Made by a program: the position numbers and the translations under genes. Shown here piece after piece: positions 1 through 10,728 of a stretch of DNA of 33,922 bases. The notes below the pieces were generated by a model, which saw only the letters and a program-made list of their open reading frames with translations, did no database searches and was not told the origin of the DNA. The stretch's first letter is position 1; each line of letters starts with the position of its first letter. Source of the stretch: Sulfurovum sp. (GTDB lineage: Bacteria > Campylobacterota > Campylobacteria > Campylobacterales > Sulfurovaceae); the NCBI GenBank assembly GCA_030949325.1, contig JAUZSQ010000073.1, forward strand, positions 1 through 33,922. The letters run 5' to 3'.

Positions 1-1538
1 TAACTACCCCATCATCACTTACATTCCAAGGTAACAACGCTTCAATATCTCTACCATCCCTTTGATAATAAGGAAACTCAGTCATAAGATACTTCAAATA
101 GTGATATGGTTCCAATCCATTAGCCTTAGCAGTCTCTATAATAGTGTACCAAGTAGCGATAGCCTCAGCACCTTTAACAGATGTAGCAAATAACCAATTC
201 TTTCTACCTAATACCATAGGTCTTATATGGTTTTCTGCTCCATTGTTATCTATATTGAGTCTGCCATCGGTGAGATAGACTTCTAACTTAGCAAATTGAT
301 TATTAAGATACACAAATGCTTTAGCAATAGCACCAGCAAGTTCTTGTGCTTTATAGAACTTTGTGTTAATCCATTCTCTTATGGTGTTGATGATAGCTTG
401 AGATTTCTCTTTTCTGATAAGTAGTTTTTTATCAGGAGGGTCATCTTTGATTTCTCTTTCTATTTTATAGAGTTTTTGTATAAGTATTATGGCTTCTTGT
501 GCATAACGCTTACTTTGTAGGTCACTGACTCCTGATTTGACTATATCTGCAAACTTTCTCCTCGCGTGAGCTCAACACAGCTAAATGTGTCATATCATTT
601 GTTTGGACTGTAGCATTATATCCAGCATATCCATCTGTTTGTAGATAGCCATTAAAACCTTTAAAGAGTTCAGAGCGCTACTACGGCACTTCTATTGTTG
701 GCATAGTGCATATAGACTACTTTATATTTATCCATTCCTACACCTAGCCATATATAGGATTTCTTCGTTGCTTTGCCTTTGTGTGCATTCACCACTTGTA
801 GTGTAGTCTCATCTGCTTGTATATATTCATTCTCTAAGAGTCTCTCTTTAAGTCTCTGCTTAAAAGGTTTGAGTTTCTCAGAAGCTTTTATCATCCAATT
901 GGAGAGTGTAGTATCACTAAATGGAACCCCAAATCTATTTTTAAATATTTTGGCTTGTCTATACAGTGGCAATGCATCTTCAAATTTTTGTACGGCAATA
1001 GTTGCTAAGAATGAAGCAGTTACTTGTGTCTTTGGGAGTATGAATGGGGCTAATGCTGTGGTCACTGGTTTTTCTCCACATCTACAGCCATATACGAACC
1101 GAACATTTTCTATGACTTGGAACTTTGCAGGTACGATATCGTATTGTTCTGATATTATCTCTTTTACTCTATGCATTGTGTCACCACAACTACACACTTT
1201 CTCTTCATCACCTATATCGTGTTCCTACTCTTACTCTTGGTAACTCTTTAGGTGGTGAAGTTCTTCCACCTTTCTTTCGTTTAAATGTTATTTCAATCTC
1301 TTCATCTTCTATTACTTCGATTGCTCTCTTTAGTATCTTCGAACAGACTTGGTTGGTTAGGGTTTAGTTTTTCACTTTTGGAGGTAAATTGTTGGCGTAT
1401 GAGGTAATCTATCTTTTCTTTTAGGTAATTTATTTCAATTTGTTGGGTTTGTATTCTTTTTTCTTGACTACTATTCTCTTGGGCTTGATTTATAATGGTT
1501 TCTTGTAATTTTTCTATATTAATAAGCTCTGTTTTCAT
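1..1538 (-). pseudogene. IS66-family transposase (TnpC type), frame broken several times, 3' end outside window
   Basis: Read on the minus strand, the pieces line up in IS66 TnpC order. First comes an N-terminal leucine-zipper-like coiled coil (1302-1538), then the basic linker, the zinc-binding CSCGD segment near 1190, the central catalytic domain (670-1197, with QADETTLQ), YLQTDGYAGYNA near 625, and the IS66 C-terminal domain with GAEAIATWYTI near 160 and LLPWN near 35. The frame shifts near 1310, 1228 and 665. Near 565 the conserved CWAHARRKFAD motif reads with TGA in place of the Trp codon, next to another shift. A TATAAT box (1550-1545) sits just upstream of the ATG at 1538. No intact tnpA or tnpB is seen. 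The element is very probably inactive as written, although some breaks could be read errors like those elsewhere in the window. Confidence 0.85.
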
Positions 1539-1663
1539 AGTGCTATTATAGCTAAAACTACTACTATACTTGGTTAGTAAATCACTTTTTTATGTGATGT
1601 TTTTACTGCTTTTAACTATGTAGTAGTTTGCTTAATATTGGGTTGGTGGGGTTATTTAGGGGG

Positions 1664-2190
1664 TTACCTATTATCCATAGGTATGGATTCTATACTTGGG
1701 ATTAATGCACCCATCGCTGATAAACTTCTACCGATAGTACTAGCACCAGAATAATCCAACTCTCACGCTTCATCATTGTAGAGAGAGCTCCAAGACTAGA
1801 AGCTCCTTCAAATCTGTAGCTTAATATCTTTGAAAAGATTTCTTTTGACTGAGTTTCTTCATTGTTTGATATGTAGTAAATACCAAAGGGAGTAAACGTT
1901 GTAATCTCTCATGAGCATATAGACAAATCTCCTAGAAATGTTGTACTCTATAGCTAATTCTGTGATAGCTCCATACTCTTTTTGCTTTTTGTGCTTCATA
2001 TGCTTGATAGGAAATATCTAATCTTATTTCTGGCGTTAAATCAGCTCTTCTTGCATACTTGATTTGCGTAGTAGTTTAAGAGTTCTATGAAAGTTTTTTT
2101 AGTATCATCTTTTTACCTCTTTACGGTATTTATTTCACTCAATACATTGCTTTTGTTGAGTGAGTCTCTTATTTTACTTCTTTCTTTCAT
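1664..2190 (-). pseudogene. Decayed gene with helix-turn-helix segment, probable transposase-like remnant
   Basis: No single frame is open, but stepping between frames on the minus strand gives continuous protein-like sequence. It starts MKERSKIRDSLNKSN at 2190, continues with LTPEIRLDISYQAYEAQKAK and then EYGAITELAIEYNISRRFVY (a convincing helix-turn-helix). After that come ETQSKEIFSKILSYRFEGAS and GASTIGRSLSAMGALIPSIE, with a stop at 1664. At least four frame changes or stops are needed. The helix-turn-helix and the position beside a broken IS66 suggest a transposase or transposon-borne protein, but I do not recognise the family with certainty. It is not functional as written. Confidence 0.5.
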
Positions 2191-2426
2191 TTATGCTAAT
2201 TTTTATTGAATTTATTGGGAAGTGTGTAGTTGTTTGGGAGGATGCCGGAATTTTATCTAAATAATCTTACTTTACGTTTAAACTATTATGTAATTATAGC
2301 TTAGTATAGAAACTATACGCTATTGTATTTCTTATTAATAAGTAGAGACTAGTAATTGTAGTAAATATACTCACTTATCTTTATAAATGATTCCTAAATA
2401 TATTACTATAATATCAAAGATACCTT
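2191..2426. other. Intergenic stretch, nothing recognised
   Basis: This AT-rich stretch lies between the decayed mobile DNA and the first core gene. I see no open frame, RNA gene or clear hairpin with a T-tract. It may contain the outer boundary of the mobile region, but no inverted repeats could be assigned. Confidence 0.4.
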
Positions 2427-3728
2427 CTATTTCAATCCCTCAGCAATCAACTCAATCGGATTTTTAAATATCGTTTCTACATTAGAATGATTGAGGGCTT
2501 CAGAGAGTTGCATTCTACACGCAGAACATTCAGCAGAGACATAATGTGCCTTCGTCTCTTCTATCATCTTGGCTTTTGGCAGACCTGCAAGTTGTGCAAA
2601 ATGAAACTTTTCTGTTTGCATCGTCACGCCACCAAATCCACAACATCTATCACTATCGCTCATCTCTACCATCGGATAATTTGCCGAGAGTAGATTACGA
2701 GGCTGTTCGTGTATGCCTTGTACCTTTTTGGCATGACAGGGGTCGTGATAGGTCACAGCTTCACTAAAACGCTTTCCTTTGGACTCTAACTTTTCTTTGA
2801 GATTGGTATTGTCATCAAGCCATGCCGTTGCCATGTGCATTTTTTGGCTTACTTTCTTGGCGCGTTCTTCCCACTCAGGCATAGCATGGTTTTTGAAAAA
2901 TGTTGCCCAATCATGCGTCATCATCGCTGAACAAGTAGCCTCTGGAATCAGCATAGCATCACAATCATCCATAAAACCCTCAAAATAGGTAATATTCTTC
3001 TTCGTCATATACTCCACGGACGACATATCTCCTGTAAAGTACGCAGGAGCTCCACAGCAAAGTTGGTCTTTGGGGATAAAAACATCAATATTGAGCTTTG
3101 CCAAAACTTCTACAAGACTATCGCCGATACCCGTATAATTATAATTGGCAAGACAACCAATAAAAAGTGCCACACGCATATTTTTATCTTCTTGAATAGG
3201 CGCTAAAATCTCTTCGGGATAGCTATTGAGAAAAGAAGTCTTCGCCATAGACGGCAAGAGTCGCCCCTTTTTTACCATCGGCAAAGAAAATCTAGCCCTC
3301 AACCCACGCCCTTTATCATCTTGGGCTAAGGCACAGGTCTTAAACATATACCCAAACTTCATCACAAAATCCATGATTTTACGGTTTCTAAGCAAGAAAA
3401 AGAACCCACGTTTGAACCACGCAATCCCAAACTTATCAGCAATATCAGCCCTGACTTCTTCGATAATCATATCCGTTGCCAATGAATTGGGGCAAACATC
3501 CACACAATTCGTACACAAGAAGCAAGATTCAAAAATATCTTTGGCATTTTTATCTAGTTCTAAATGCCCTTGCTTATAGGCACCCAAAAGCTCAATAAAG
3601 CCACGAGGAGAAGTCGTCTCATCAGGATTCACTTGATAAATCGTACACACAGGAATACACTTCCCACACTTAATACAGTCATCACTCGTAGCCGTGTAAT
3701 TAAAAATCTTTTCTAGTTGTTTACTCAC
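2427..3728 (-). CDS. (Fe-S)-binding protein, GlcF/LutA/HdrD-like oxidoreductase subunit
   Basis: About 433 residues. Two 4Fe-4S ferredoxin-type clusters are visible near the N-terminus ([11 protein letters not shown] and [12 protein letters not shown]). Two cysteine-rich CCG domains follow (CLANY...CCGAPAYF, then HDPCHAKK...CCGFGG). This is the arrangement of the iron-sulfur subunit of glycolate, lactate or heterodisulfide-type oxidoreductases, which passes electrons from a flavoprotein partner to the quinone pool or another carrier. No flavin subunit lies next to it, so the substrate cannot be named. The frame is open up to 3818, but that would overlap argF by 98 bases. The GTG at 3728, inside the argF stop region (GTGAGTAA) and behind GGATGGGA, gives MSKQLEKIF, a natural start with translational coupling. 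ATG at 3740 is the alternative. Confidence 0.85.
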   Translation of the reverse strand: MSKQLEKIFNYTATSDDCIKCGKCIPVCTIYQVNPDETTSPRGFIELLGAYKQGHLELDKNAKDIFESCFLCTNCVDVCPNSLATDMIIEEVRADIADKFGIAWFKRGFFFLLRNRKIMDFVMKFGYMFKTCALAQDDKGRGLRARFSLPMVKKGRLLPSMAKTSFLNSYPEEILAPIQEDKNMRVALFIGCLANYNYTGIGDSLVEVLAKLNIDVFIPKDQLCCGAPAYFTGDMSSVEYMTKKNITYFEGFMDDCDAMLIPEATCSAMMTHDWATFFKNHAMPEWEERAKKVSQKMHMATAWLDDNTNLKEKLESKGKRFSEAVTYHDPCHAKKVQGIHEQPRNLLSANYPMVEMSDSDRCCGFGGVTMQTEKFHFAQLAGLPKAKMIEETKAHYVSAECSACRMQLSEALNHSNVETIFKNPIELIAEGLK

Positions 3729-4647
3729 CACGTTTCCCATCCAACCAAACCATAATCCCTTTTTGGGCATGGAGTCGGTTTTCTGCTTCGGTAAATATCT
3801 CATCGGCATGTGCTTCAAAAACTTCTTCGCTTACTTCATACTCTCTATAAGCAGGTAAGCAATGCAAAAATATCGCATCACTCTTAGCAAGGTTCATTAA
3901 ATCAGTATCTACTTTGTAGCCTTCAAAAGCTTTCATTCGAATCTCTTTTTCATCTTCTTGTCCCATAGAAACCCATGTATCCGTAGTCACTACATCACAA
4001 CCTTTGACGGCTTCTTTGGGGTCAGAACTAAAGGTGATAACTGCGCCACTTTCTTTGGCATATTGTAGAGCATCTTGTACTACTTCTTCATCACATTCAT
4101 AGCCTTTGGGTGTGGCAATATGCAAGGTAAATCCAAGTTTGGCACAAAGCATCAACCATGAATGGGCGATATTGTTTCCATCACCAATATAAGCTACACA
4201 AGCATGAATATCTTTGCCAAACTCTAACATCGTCAGATAATCGGTCATAATTTGTACGGGGTGGTACTTGTCGGTGAGTCCATTGATGACAGGTACTTGG
4301 GAATATTGGGCAAATTCTTCAAGCTTACTTTGTTCAAAAGTTCTAATCATCACCATATCTACCATACGAGAAATCACACGAGAAGTATCCTTCATCGGTT
4401 CTCCACGTCCAAGCTGAATATCATTGGAAGACAAAAATAAGCCCACACCTCCGAGCTGATAAATCCCTGTTTCAAAGCTTACGCGTGTACGTGTGGAAGA
4501 CTTCTCAAATATCATCCCCAAAGTTTGACGTTCCATATACGGAACAAACTTTTTGGCTTTGGTTTGTATTTTTATTTTCTGTGCTAATGCTATCATCTCT
4601 AAAATTTCATCTTTGCTAAAATCGTTGAGTGTTAAAAAGTGTCTCAT
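3721..4647 (-). CDS. argF: Ornithine carbamoyltransferase
   Basis: 308 residues, the usual length. It transfers the carbamoyl group from carbamoyl phosphate to ornithine, giving citrulline, in arginine synthesis in the cytoplasm. Visible motifs are SSTRTR (carbamoyl-phosphate loop), [14 protein letters not shown] (HPxQ motif, with Val where Cys or Thr is common), [10 protein letters not shown] (ornithine-side loop) and FLHCLPAYR (catalytic Cys loop). The ATG at 4647 is preferred to the one at 4668 because it follows AAGGAT at a good distance and gives the family-typical [18 protein letters not shown] box lies just upstream. Its 3' end overlaps the Fe-S protein gene by a few bases, so the two are probably co-transcribed. 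Confidence 0.95.
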   Translation of the reverse strand: MRHFLTLNDFSKDEILEMIALAQKIKIQTKAKKFVPYMERQTLGMIFEKSSTRTRVSFETGIYQLGGVGLFLSSNDIQLGRGEPMKDTSRVISRMVDMVMIRTFEQSKLEEFAQYSQVPVINGLTDKYHPVQIMTDYLTMLEFGKDIHACVAYIGDGNNIAHSWLMLCAKLGFTLHIATPKGYECDEEVVQDALQYAKESGAVITFSSDPKEAVKGCDVVTTDTWVSMGQEDEKEIRMKAFEGYKVDTDLMNLAKSDAIFLHCLPAYREYEVSEEVFEAHADEIFTEAENRLHAQKGIMVWLDGKRGE

Positions 4648-4666
4648 GAGACTATCCTTATACATC

Positions 4667-4672
4667 ATTATA
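4667..4672 (-). promoter_or_regulatory. Candidate -10 box for argF
   Basis: TATAAT reads on the minus strand 20-25 bases upstream of the chosen argF ATG. No convincing -35 box is seen, which is normal in this phylum. The implied leader would be very short, with the AAGGAT ribosome site close to the 5' end. Confidence 0.4.
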
Positions 4673-4831
4673 TAATGTAAAAATTTTAAGAGGTTATTCT
4701 ACCATAAGTTTATTGAGGTATAGAACTATAGCTTAATCATATTCTAACCCATTTATCCTAAAGGCATAGACTTTGAGTCCAGTGACAAGTCCCAATTGAG
4801 GGTAATATACCATTTTGTAAAGAAATGTAAA

Positions 4832-4849
4832 CAAGGAAAAATATCCTTG
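4832..4849 (-). terminator. Possible terminator after the SCP2-like gene
   Basis: The 6-bp arms CAAGGA and TCCTTG enclose a 6-base loop. On the minus strand the hairpin follows the stop codon at 4885 and leads into a T-rich run (TTTACATTTCTTT). The stem is short, so it may be a weak terminator. Confidence 0.4.
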
Positions 4850-4884
4850 CCTAGAAGAACAAAAAAAGCTCTGTACACAGTATA

Positions 4885-5286
4885 TTAGTCTGTAATATCA
4901 ACCATAAGTGCAAAACTTTTGACAAAAGGTACTGCCATAGAAGGATTTTTAATCATTGCTTTAAAGTCACCTTTAACAAATTTGAGTTTTCCTGTAGTAA
5001 AAGCGATACCCATACTTGCCATACCCAAAGGTTTGCTTGTCCATTTACCCCAGTCTTTTTCAGAAGCCCTCATGTCCCAATCCGCGTCTTCACCATTGTA
5101 AGCTCCAGCTGATACAGCACGTCCATTTTCTACGACAAATACACATAATGGTGCATCCCCATCTTTGAATCCACAAGTGATGACTGAATTAAAGTTAATA
5201 TCTGCGAGTTTATCTGATACTTCAGGAGTCGCATTCCACGCATCTTTGAGTGCATTAATCCATTCATCTGTAAAAAGTTGAGCCAT
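4885..5286 (-). CDS. SCP2 sterol-binding domain-like protein
   Basis: 133 residues, a single small domain of the SCP-2-like fold, which binds lipids or other hydrophobic ligands in a tunnel. The pattern of Trp and Gly residues (ADWDMRASEKDWGKW) and the C-terminal part with GKLKFVKGDFKAMIKN resemble bacterial stand-alone SCP2 proteins; the KGD segment is typical. There is no signal peptide, so it is probably cytoplasmic. AAAGGAT precedes the ATG. It stands alone between two intergenic gaps, with a weak hairpin after it. The bacterial ligand is generally unknown and nothing here reveals it. Confidence 0.75.
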   Translation of the reverse strand: MAQLFTDEWINALKDAWNATPEVSDKLADINFNSVITCGFKDGDAPLCVFVVENGRAVSAGAYNGEDADWDMRASEKDWGKWTSKPLGMASMGIAFTTGKLKFVKGDFKAMIKNPSMAVPFVKSFALMVDITD

Positions 5287-5403
5287 AATAATCCTTTGGT
5301 CTGTTAAATTTATTGAAGTATAAATTTACCCTTAATTCACTTAAGCACAGTACGCATCAAAATAATTGAATACCAAAATACCATAAATGCTACTTTCATA
5401 CCC

Positions 5404-5745
5404 CTAGCCTACAAATCCATACTTTTTCAAAATAATCTTTAACACTGCCTTCTGATAGGCACCTGTATGTCTAAAAACTTCTTCACCTTCTGCATTAAAG
5501 AAAATTTGTGTCGGCATCTCTTTGAGCTTATAAATATCCCGACTCACCAATCTCTCCTTTTGAGAATCCAGAGAAAATATCTGATAATGTGGGTACAGTT
5601 CCAAGACTTCTGCAAACGCTTTAGACATTGCCAAGCAACTATAACAATGAGACATTCCAAAAGACAATATAGTAGGATTACCATTGCCGATATGGTCTTT
5701 AATATGTGCATAACCTACGACAGGTAAAGGGGTTGATTCATTCAT
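5404..5745 (-). CDS. Thioredoxin-family protein with CYSC active site
   Basis: 113 residues with a thioredoxin fold. The redox motif is CYSC in SHCYSCLAM, and the cis-proline loop is MPTQIFF. It lacks the WCGPC of true thioredoxin and has no signal peptide, so it is probably a cytoplasmic thiol-disulfide oxidoreductase or a thioredoxin-like protein of special function. AAAAGG precedes the ATG at 5745. The next gene upstream is fusA, with a gap of about 110 bases holding a hairpin, so it may have its own promoter. Confidence 0.8.
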   Translation of the reverse strand: MNESTPLPVVGYAHIKDHIGNGNPTILSFGMSHCYSCLAMSKAFAEVLELYPHYQIFSLDSQKERLVSRDIYKLKEMPTQIFFNAEGEEVFRHTGAYQKAVLKIILKKYGFVG

Positions 5746-5808
5746 TTTATGCCTTTTAAGCGTATTGTAACGGATTTAGATAAAATTTTGTGGGGGAGAT
5801 ACATATTC

Positions 5809-5837
5809 CATGTACCCAAACAAAGTTTAGATACATG
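5809..5837 (-). terminator. Hairpin after fusA, possible terminator
   Basis: The arms CATGTA and TACATG enclose a second pair, AAAC and GTTT, with a 3-base loop and a small internal bulge. It lies 20 bases beyond the fusA stop. There is no clear T-tract, so it may be an RNA-stability or processing hairpin rather than a terminator. Confidence 0.3.
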
Positions 5838-5856
5838 AAAGTAGAAGAGAGATAGA

Positions 5857-7950
5857 CTAGCTATTTCTCTTTTCGATAATTTCTTTTGCTACATTTTGTG
5901 GTACTTCTTCGTAATGGTCAAATTCCATTGCGTACGTTGCACGTCCTTGAGACATAGAACGTACATCAGTGGAGTATCCGAACATTTCAGAAAGAGGCAC
6001 AAAGGCATTGACAATCTTGCTTCCTGCTCTCTCATCCATACCTGTGACTTGTCCACGTCTTTTGGCAATATCACCAATAACGTCTCCCATATAATCTTCA
6101 GGAGTTTCAACTTCCACTTTCATCATTGGTTCTAAGATGATAGGATTGGCTTTACGACAACCCTCTCTTAGACCCATAGAAGCTCGCTGAGTTTAAATGC
6201 CATTTCAGATGAATCGACATCATGGTAAGAACCATCATAAACTGTTACTTTGAGATCTTCTACAGGGTAACCTGCTTGAATTCCTCTAGCCATTGCTTCT
6301 TGAATACCTTTGTCAATGGGTTTGATAAATTCTTTTGGAATTACCCCACCTTTAACTGCGTCCACAAACTCATAACCAAAGCCTGGTTCTTGTGGCTCAA
6401 TTTTGAGATACACATGACCAAATTGTCCACGTCCACCTGATTGTTTCGCATATTTGTATTCTTGATTTACAGTATCTTTAATCGTTTCACGGTAAGACAC
6501 TTGTGGAGCTCCAACATCAGCTTCTACGTTAAATTCTCTTTTCATTCTATCTACAAGAATTTCTAGGTGAAGTTCACCCATTCCTGAAATAATAGTTTGT
6601 CCAGTTTCTTCATCTGAAGATACACGAAAAGATGGATCTTCAGCAGCAAGTTTAGAAAGTGCTACACCCATTTTTTCTTGATCAGCTTTTGTTTTAGGTT
6701 CTACGGCAACAGAAATAACTGGATCTGGGAAATCCATTCTTTCTAAGACTACTTTATCAGAAGGATCACAAAGTGTATCACCAGTCGTTGTAGATTTAAG
6801 ACCAACCACTGCACCAATTTCACCTGCATAAATTTCAGAAATTTCTTCACGCTTAATCGCATGCATTTTCATGATACGACCGATACGTTCTTTTTTGTCT
6901 TTTGTTGAGTTATGTACGTAAGAACCTGATTTTAAAGAACCACGATATACACGGATAAATGTCAATTGTCCAACAAATGGGTCAGTCATAATTTTAAATG
7001 CCAATGCTGCAAATGCACCATCGTCCGTTGAAGGCACTTCTACTTCTACTTCTTCATCATCCATCATCGTACCTTTAATGGCAGCTGATTCAACAGGAGA
7101 TGGTAGGTAATTCACAACAGCGTCAAGTAACGTTTGAACACCTTTGTTTTTAAAAGCAGACCCAACAGTCATTGGCACAATGTGCATACCAATGGTAGCG
7201 GCTTTAATTCCAGCCATGATTTCTTCTTCAGAGATTTCTTCACCCTCTAAGAATTTTTCCATAAGCTCTTCTTGACCATCTACTTCTGCGATGCTCTCAA
7301 TCATTTTTTCACGGTACTCTTCAGCTAGTTCTTTCATATCTTCAGAAATTTCTTCTACATGATAGTTAGAACCCATTTCAGCATCTTTGTCCCAAACAAT
7401 AGCTTTCATTTTTACAAGGTCAACAACACCTGCGAAGTCTTCTTCAGCTCCAATTGGGAGTTGAATAGGCACAGGATTACCTTTGAGTCTTTCTTTAATC
7501 TGTCTTTCAACTTCATAAAAATCAGACCCAACTCTGTCATATTTATTTACAAAAACAATAGATGGTACACCATAACGGTTTCTTTGTCTCCATACTGTCT
7601 CAGATTGTGGTTGAACCCCACCTACTGCACAAAATACTGAAACAGCACCATCAAGAACTCTCATAGAACGCTCAACTTCAATCGTGAAGTCAACGTGTCC
7701 TGGGAGTATCTATAATGTTAATTTGTTTTTTATCCCACTCACAAGTAGTAGCTGCCGAAGTAATAGTAATACCTCTTTCTTGCTCTTGTTCCATCCAGTC
7801 CATAGTGGCAGCACCATCATGCACTTCACCGATTTTATGTTCAACACCAGTATAGAAAAGAATTCTTTCTGTAGTGGTTGTTTTACCAGCATCAATATGA
7901 GCTGCAATACCGATGTTTCTTACGTCGTTGAGTTTATGCGTTCTTGCCAT
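5857..7950 (-). CDS. fusA: Elongation factor G (frame broken twice, probably read error)
   Basis: EF-G is the GTPase that moves tRNA and mRNA through the ribosome after peptide-bond formation. In order: the G1 loop [12 protein letters not shown], the switch region RGITITSAA, the G3 DTPGH, the G4 NKYDR, then domains II-V including [10 protein letters not shown] and [10 protein letters not shown]. The frame is interrupted near 7703, where the DTPGHVDF codons contain one extra C. It is interrupted again near 6183-6190, where two extra bases separate MAFKL from [10 protein letters not shown]. Removing these three bases gives 696 residues, exactly the size expected. Because EF-G is essential and rpsL-rpsG lie directly upstream, I treat it as one functional gene with sequence errors. 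It follows rpsG by 11 bases. Confidence 0.9.
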
Positions 7951-7961
7951 AACTTATTTCC

Positions 7962-8441
<480 letters not shown>

Positions 8442-8569
8442 TCAATTTATTACAATTTAAATTTACTCAAGTCTTGTTCCCTAAGGTAAATCTCTAAAAG
8501 ATTTCTAACAACACCTGCTGAAGTCTGTTCCCAGACTAAACTATTACTTTAACGCTAAATAATCAATGA

Positions 8570-8944
8570 TTATTTTTTAGGTCTTTTTGTACCATACTTA
8601 GAACGTGCAACAGTTCTACCTTGAACACCAGAAGCATCTAATGCACCACGAACAATATGGTATTTAACACCAGGTAAATCTTTTATTCTACCACCACGTA
8701 CAAGTACGATTGAATGCTCTTGAAGGTTATGACCTTCTCCACCGATATATGAAATAACTTCAAATCCAGAGGTTAACCTCACTTTTGCAACTTTTCTTAA
8801 AGCTGAGTTAGGTTTTTTTGGAGTTGTTGTATAAACTCTAGTACATACGCCTCTTCTTTGAGGACAGTTGACAAGCGCAGGTGATTTTGATTTTTTCACT
8901 TGCTTTTTACGTTCTTTACGAATCAATTGATTAATTGTAGGCAA
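8570..8944 (-). CDS. rpsL: 30S ribosomal protein S12, TTG start
   Basis: 124 residues, the normal length. S12 sits at the decoding centre and controls accuracy. [14 protein letters not shown] and [13 protein letters not shown], the segments where streptomycin resistance mutations occur, have the ordinary susceptible-type lysines. The start codon is TTG at 8944, behind AAGGATTACGAT, and gives the family-standard [14 protein letters not shown]. No ATG is placed better, so either this is a genuine rare start or one base is wrong. It opens the str operon, with a 140-base gap to rpsG in which I see no gene. Confidence 0.96.
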   Translation of the reverse strand: MPTINQLIRKERKKQVKKSKSPALVNCPQRRGVCTRVYTTTPKKPNSALRKVAKVRLTSGFEVISYIGGEGHNLQEHSIVLVRGGRIKDLPGVKYHIVRGALDASGVQGRTVARSKYGTKRPKK

Positions 8945-9068
8945 ATCGTAATCCTTTCTGTTTTATTAGTTTGAATTGAATCTGGCTTTTACACCCTGTT
9001 AATGCATACACATGCACTAAAAGAGGGTAAATGCGATATATTTTTGGAGATTATTATACCTAAAAAAA

Positions 9069-10154
9069 TTACCCCCTACCTTTTTCATCCGTAAAATAGA
9101 CATATATCGCATATATCCACAACAGACCAATAGGTAAAATAGCTGTAAATTCAGGCAGGAGTACTCCATTGGTACCAATCTGATTGAGACCAAATAACAC
9201 ACCCCAAATGATAAAAGTCACCCCTAAGGATACAGCAATAATTCTACCTGTATTCATCATCCTTGCATGAAAAGGCAATTTGAAAAACAAAATAACCATA
9301 AGGGCAATAGCAAATAAGGGAATAATCACTTTGTCATAAAAAAGCTGCCCGTATTTTGTCTGAACTTAACCCTTGTTGACTCAAAAGCTTCCATGTATAA
9401 TAGGCATCAATGATATTTAAGGATTTTCCTTCATACAACGATTCTATAATTTTGGGTTTATAGCCTTCTAGTGTTTTAATATGTGCTTTATGTTCTACTG
9501 TATATTTGACCAAGTCACCTTGATGATACTGATGGGTTTTGACTATAGCATCTTGGGCATCCCATTCTTGCCCATTAAAAATAGCAAGAGGGGTTTTAAT
9601 CGTATAACGTACTTGATAGCCTTCGACCTTAAAGATAGTAATATCAAAAATTTCTTTGGCAATGGGGTCTAGTTTAGCAATATAGACAAAGGTATCATTG
9701 TATTTAAAAAACAAGTTCTTCACGTTATGTGCATCTATTTGATTTTCTATGACTAAAGAAGCTTTGTCTTTGGCGTAGGAAAACTCGGTCGTATGCAAAT
9801 AGGTAAAGATAGCATAAATAAGTATAGCCACTAACAGCAAGGGTTTAATCAAGACTTTTTTTGTTGTACCCAAAGGCATGTAAAGCACCCATGGTATTCG
9901 TACGTATAAATGCCATCTTGGTCATAATCAGACGCAAAAACAATCGCTAGAGGATAGAGTAGCCCCAAAGCTTGTTGCCACATATAATAGATATACAATA
10001 TTTTGTAACTGCCAGAGATACTAAGCTTTTGTGCATGTTGAAAGTAATCTATCGCTGCAAAAGCGAAAGAGAGTCCAAAGAGAATTGCCAAGACATTTTT
10101 GAGATAATGCTTTGCAAGATAGACAAAATAGAGTTTGGGTCTAAAGATACTCAT
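9069..10154 (-). CDS. LptF/LptG (YjgP/YjgQ) family permease, three single-base frame breaks
   Basis: This is an inner-membrane subunit of the LptBFG exporter, which extracts lipopolysaccharide from the inner membrane. It begins MSIFRPKLYFVYLAKHYLKN with a transmembrane segment. The middle (KPLLLVAILIYAIFTYLHT) leads into the periplasmic jelly-roll region, and the end has VIIPLFAIALMVILFF plus two more membrane segments. Frame breaks lie near 9920 (one base after FAS, before IMTKMAFIRTNTMGA), near 9857 (seven A where six keep the frame) and near 9350 (six T where five keep it). Removing three bases gives 360 residues, the normal size. AAGGACTGTAACT precedes the ATG. Whether it is the LptF or LptG paralogue is not clear. 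It follows pth by 2 bases. Confidence 0.85.
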
Positions 10155-10156
10155 AG

Positions 10157-10723
10157 TTACAGTCCTTCTATAGACTTTAGACTATACAAAGATTTGACAC
10201 GTAAGAGTTCTTCTTCTATTAGCACTTCACAAGCCTTGGCTACATGAGAGATAAGCTTGGGTAAGGTGTCTTGTTCTTCACACGAGAAATCATGCAAAAC
10301 ATAATCAGCCACTTGTGACTTATACTCAGGCTTTCCTACACCAATGCGTACGCGTAAATATTCTTTACTGATGTGACTATCTAAAGATTTGAGACCATTA
10401 TGTCCACCATGTCCACCACCTCTTTTGAAACGTACTGCACCAAAAGGTAAATCTATATCATCATGAATCACAATAACATCATCAAGTGCTATTTTAAAAA
10501 ATTGTTTTACAGGTAAAGCAGATTTACCAGAGAGATTCATATACGTAGTAGGTTTCAAAAAAAGTGAGTGTGTAGAACGATAGAGTTGCCCATAAAAAGC
10601 ATTTTTGGAGATGTCTCTAGCAGAAAAGTTATCAATAAGCCTATCAATAACTTTAAAGCCAATATTATGACGTGTCTCTTCGTATTGGCTTTCGGGATTG
10701 CCTAAACCAATAAAAAGCGTCAT
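10157..10723 (-). CDS. pth: Peptidyl-tRNA hydrolase
   Basis: 188 residues from the ATG at 10723. The enzyme frees tRNA from peptidyl-tRNAs dropped by the ribosome. Seen are GLGNPESQYEETRHNIGF, containing the catalytic His and the substrate Asn, then KPTTYMNLSG, and VIHDDIDLPFG with the catalytic Asp, followed by GGGHGGHNGLKS. All are hallmark segments. The frame is open to 10753, inside rplY, but MTLFIGLGNP is the usual N-terminus and starts 5 bases after the rplY stop. rplY-pth is a common bacterial gene pair. Confidence 0.96.
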   Translation of the reverse strand: MTLFIGLGNPESQYEETRHNIGFKVIDRLIDNFSARDISKNAFYGQLYRSTHSLFLKPTTYMNLSGKSALPVKQFFKIALDDVIVIHDDIDLPFGAVRFKRGGGHGGHNGLKSLDSHISKEYLRVRIGVGKPEYKSQVADYVLHDFSCEEQDTLPKLISHVAKACEVLIEEELLRVKSLYSLKSIEGL

Positions 10724-10728
10724 AAAGG

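Noticed and set aside
540..600. TGA read as Trp (alternative code) in the IS66 CWAHARRKF motif
   Set aside because: Intact genes in the window use TGG for Trp and TGA as a stop (for example the MATE and purN ends), and the IS66 copy is also shifted in frame there.
773..1243. Plus-strand open frame of 156 codons over the IS66 remnant
   Set aside because: It is the complement of the transposase and has no ribosome site or protein-like conservation.
4680..4884. Possible tRNA or small RNA between argF and the SCP2-like gene
   Set aside because: No cloverleaf or tRNA landmarks on either strand; only a short hairpin next to the SCP2 gene was supported.
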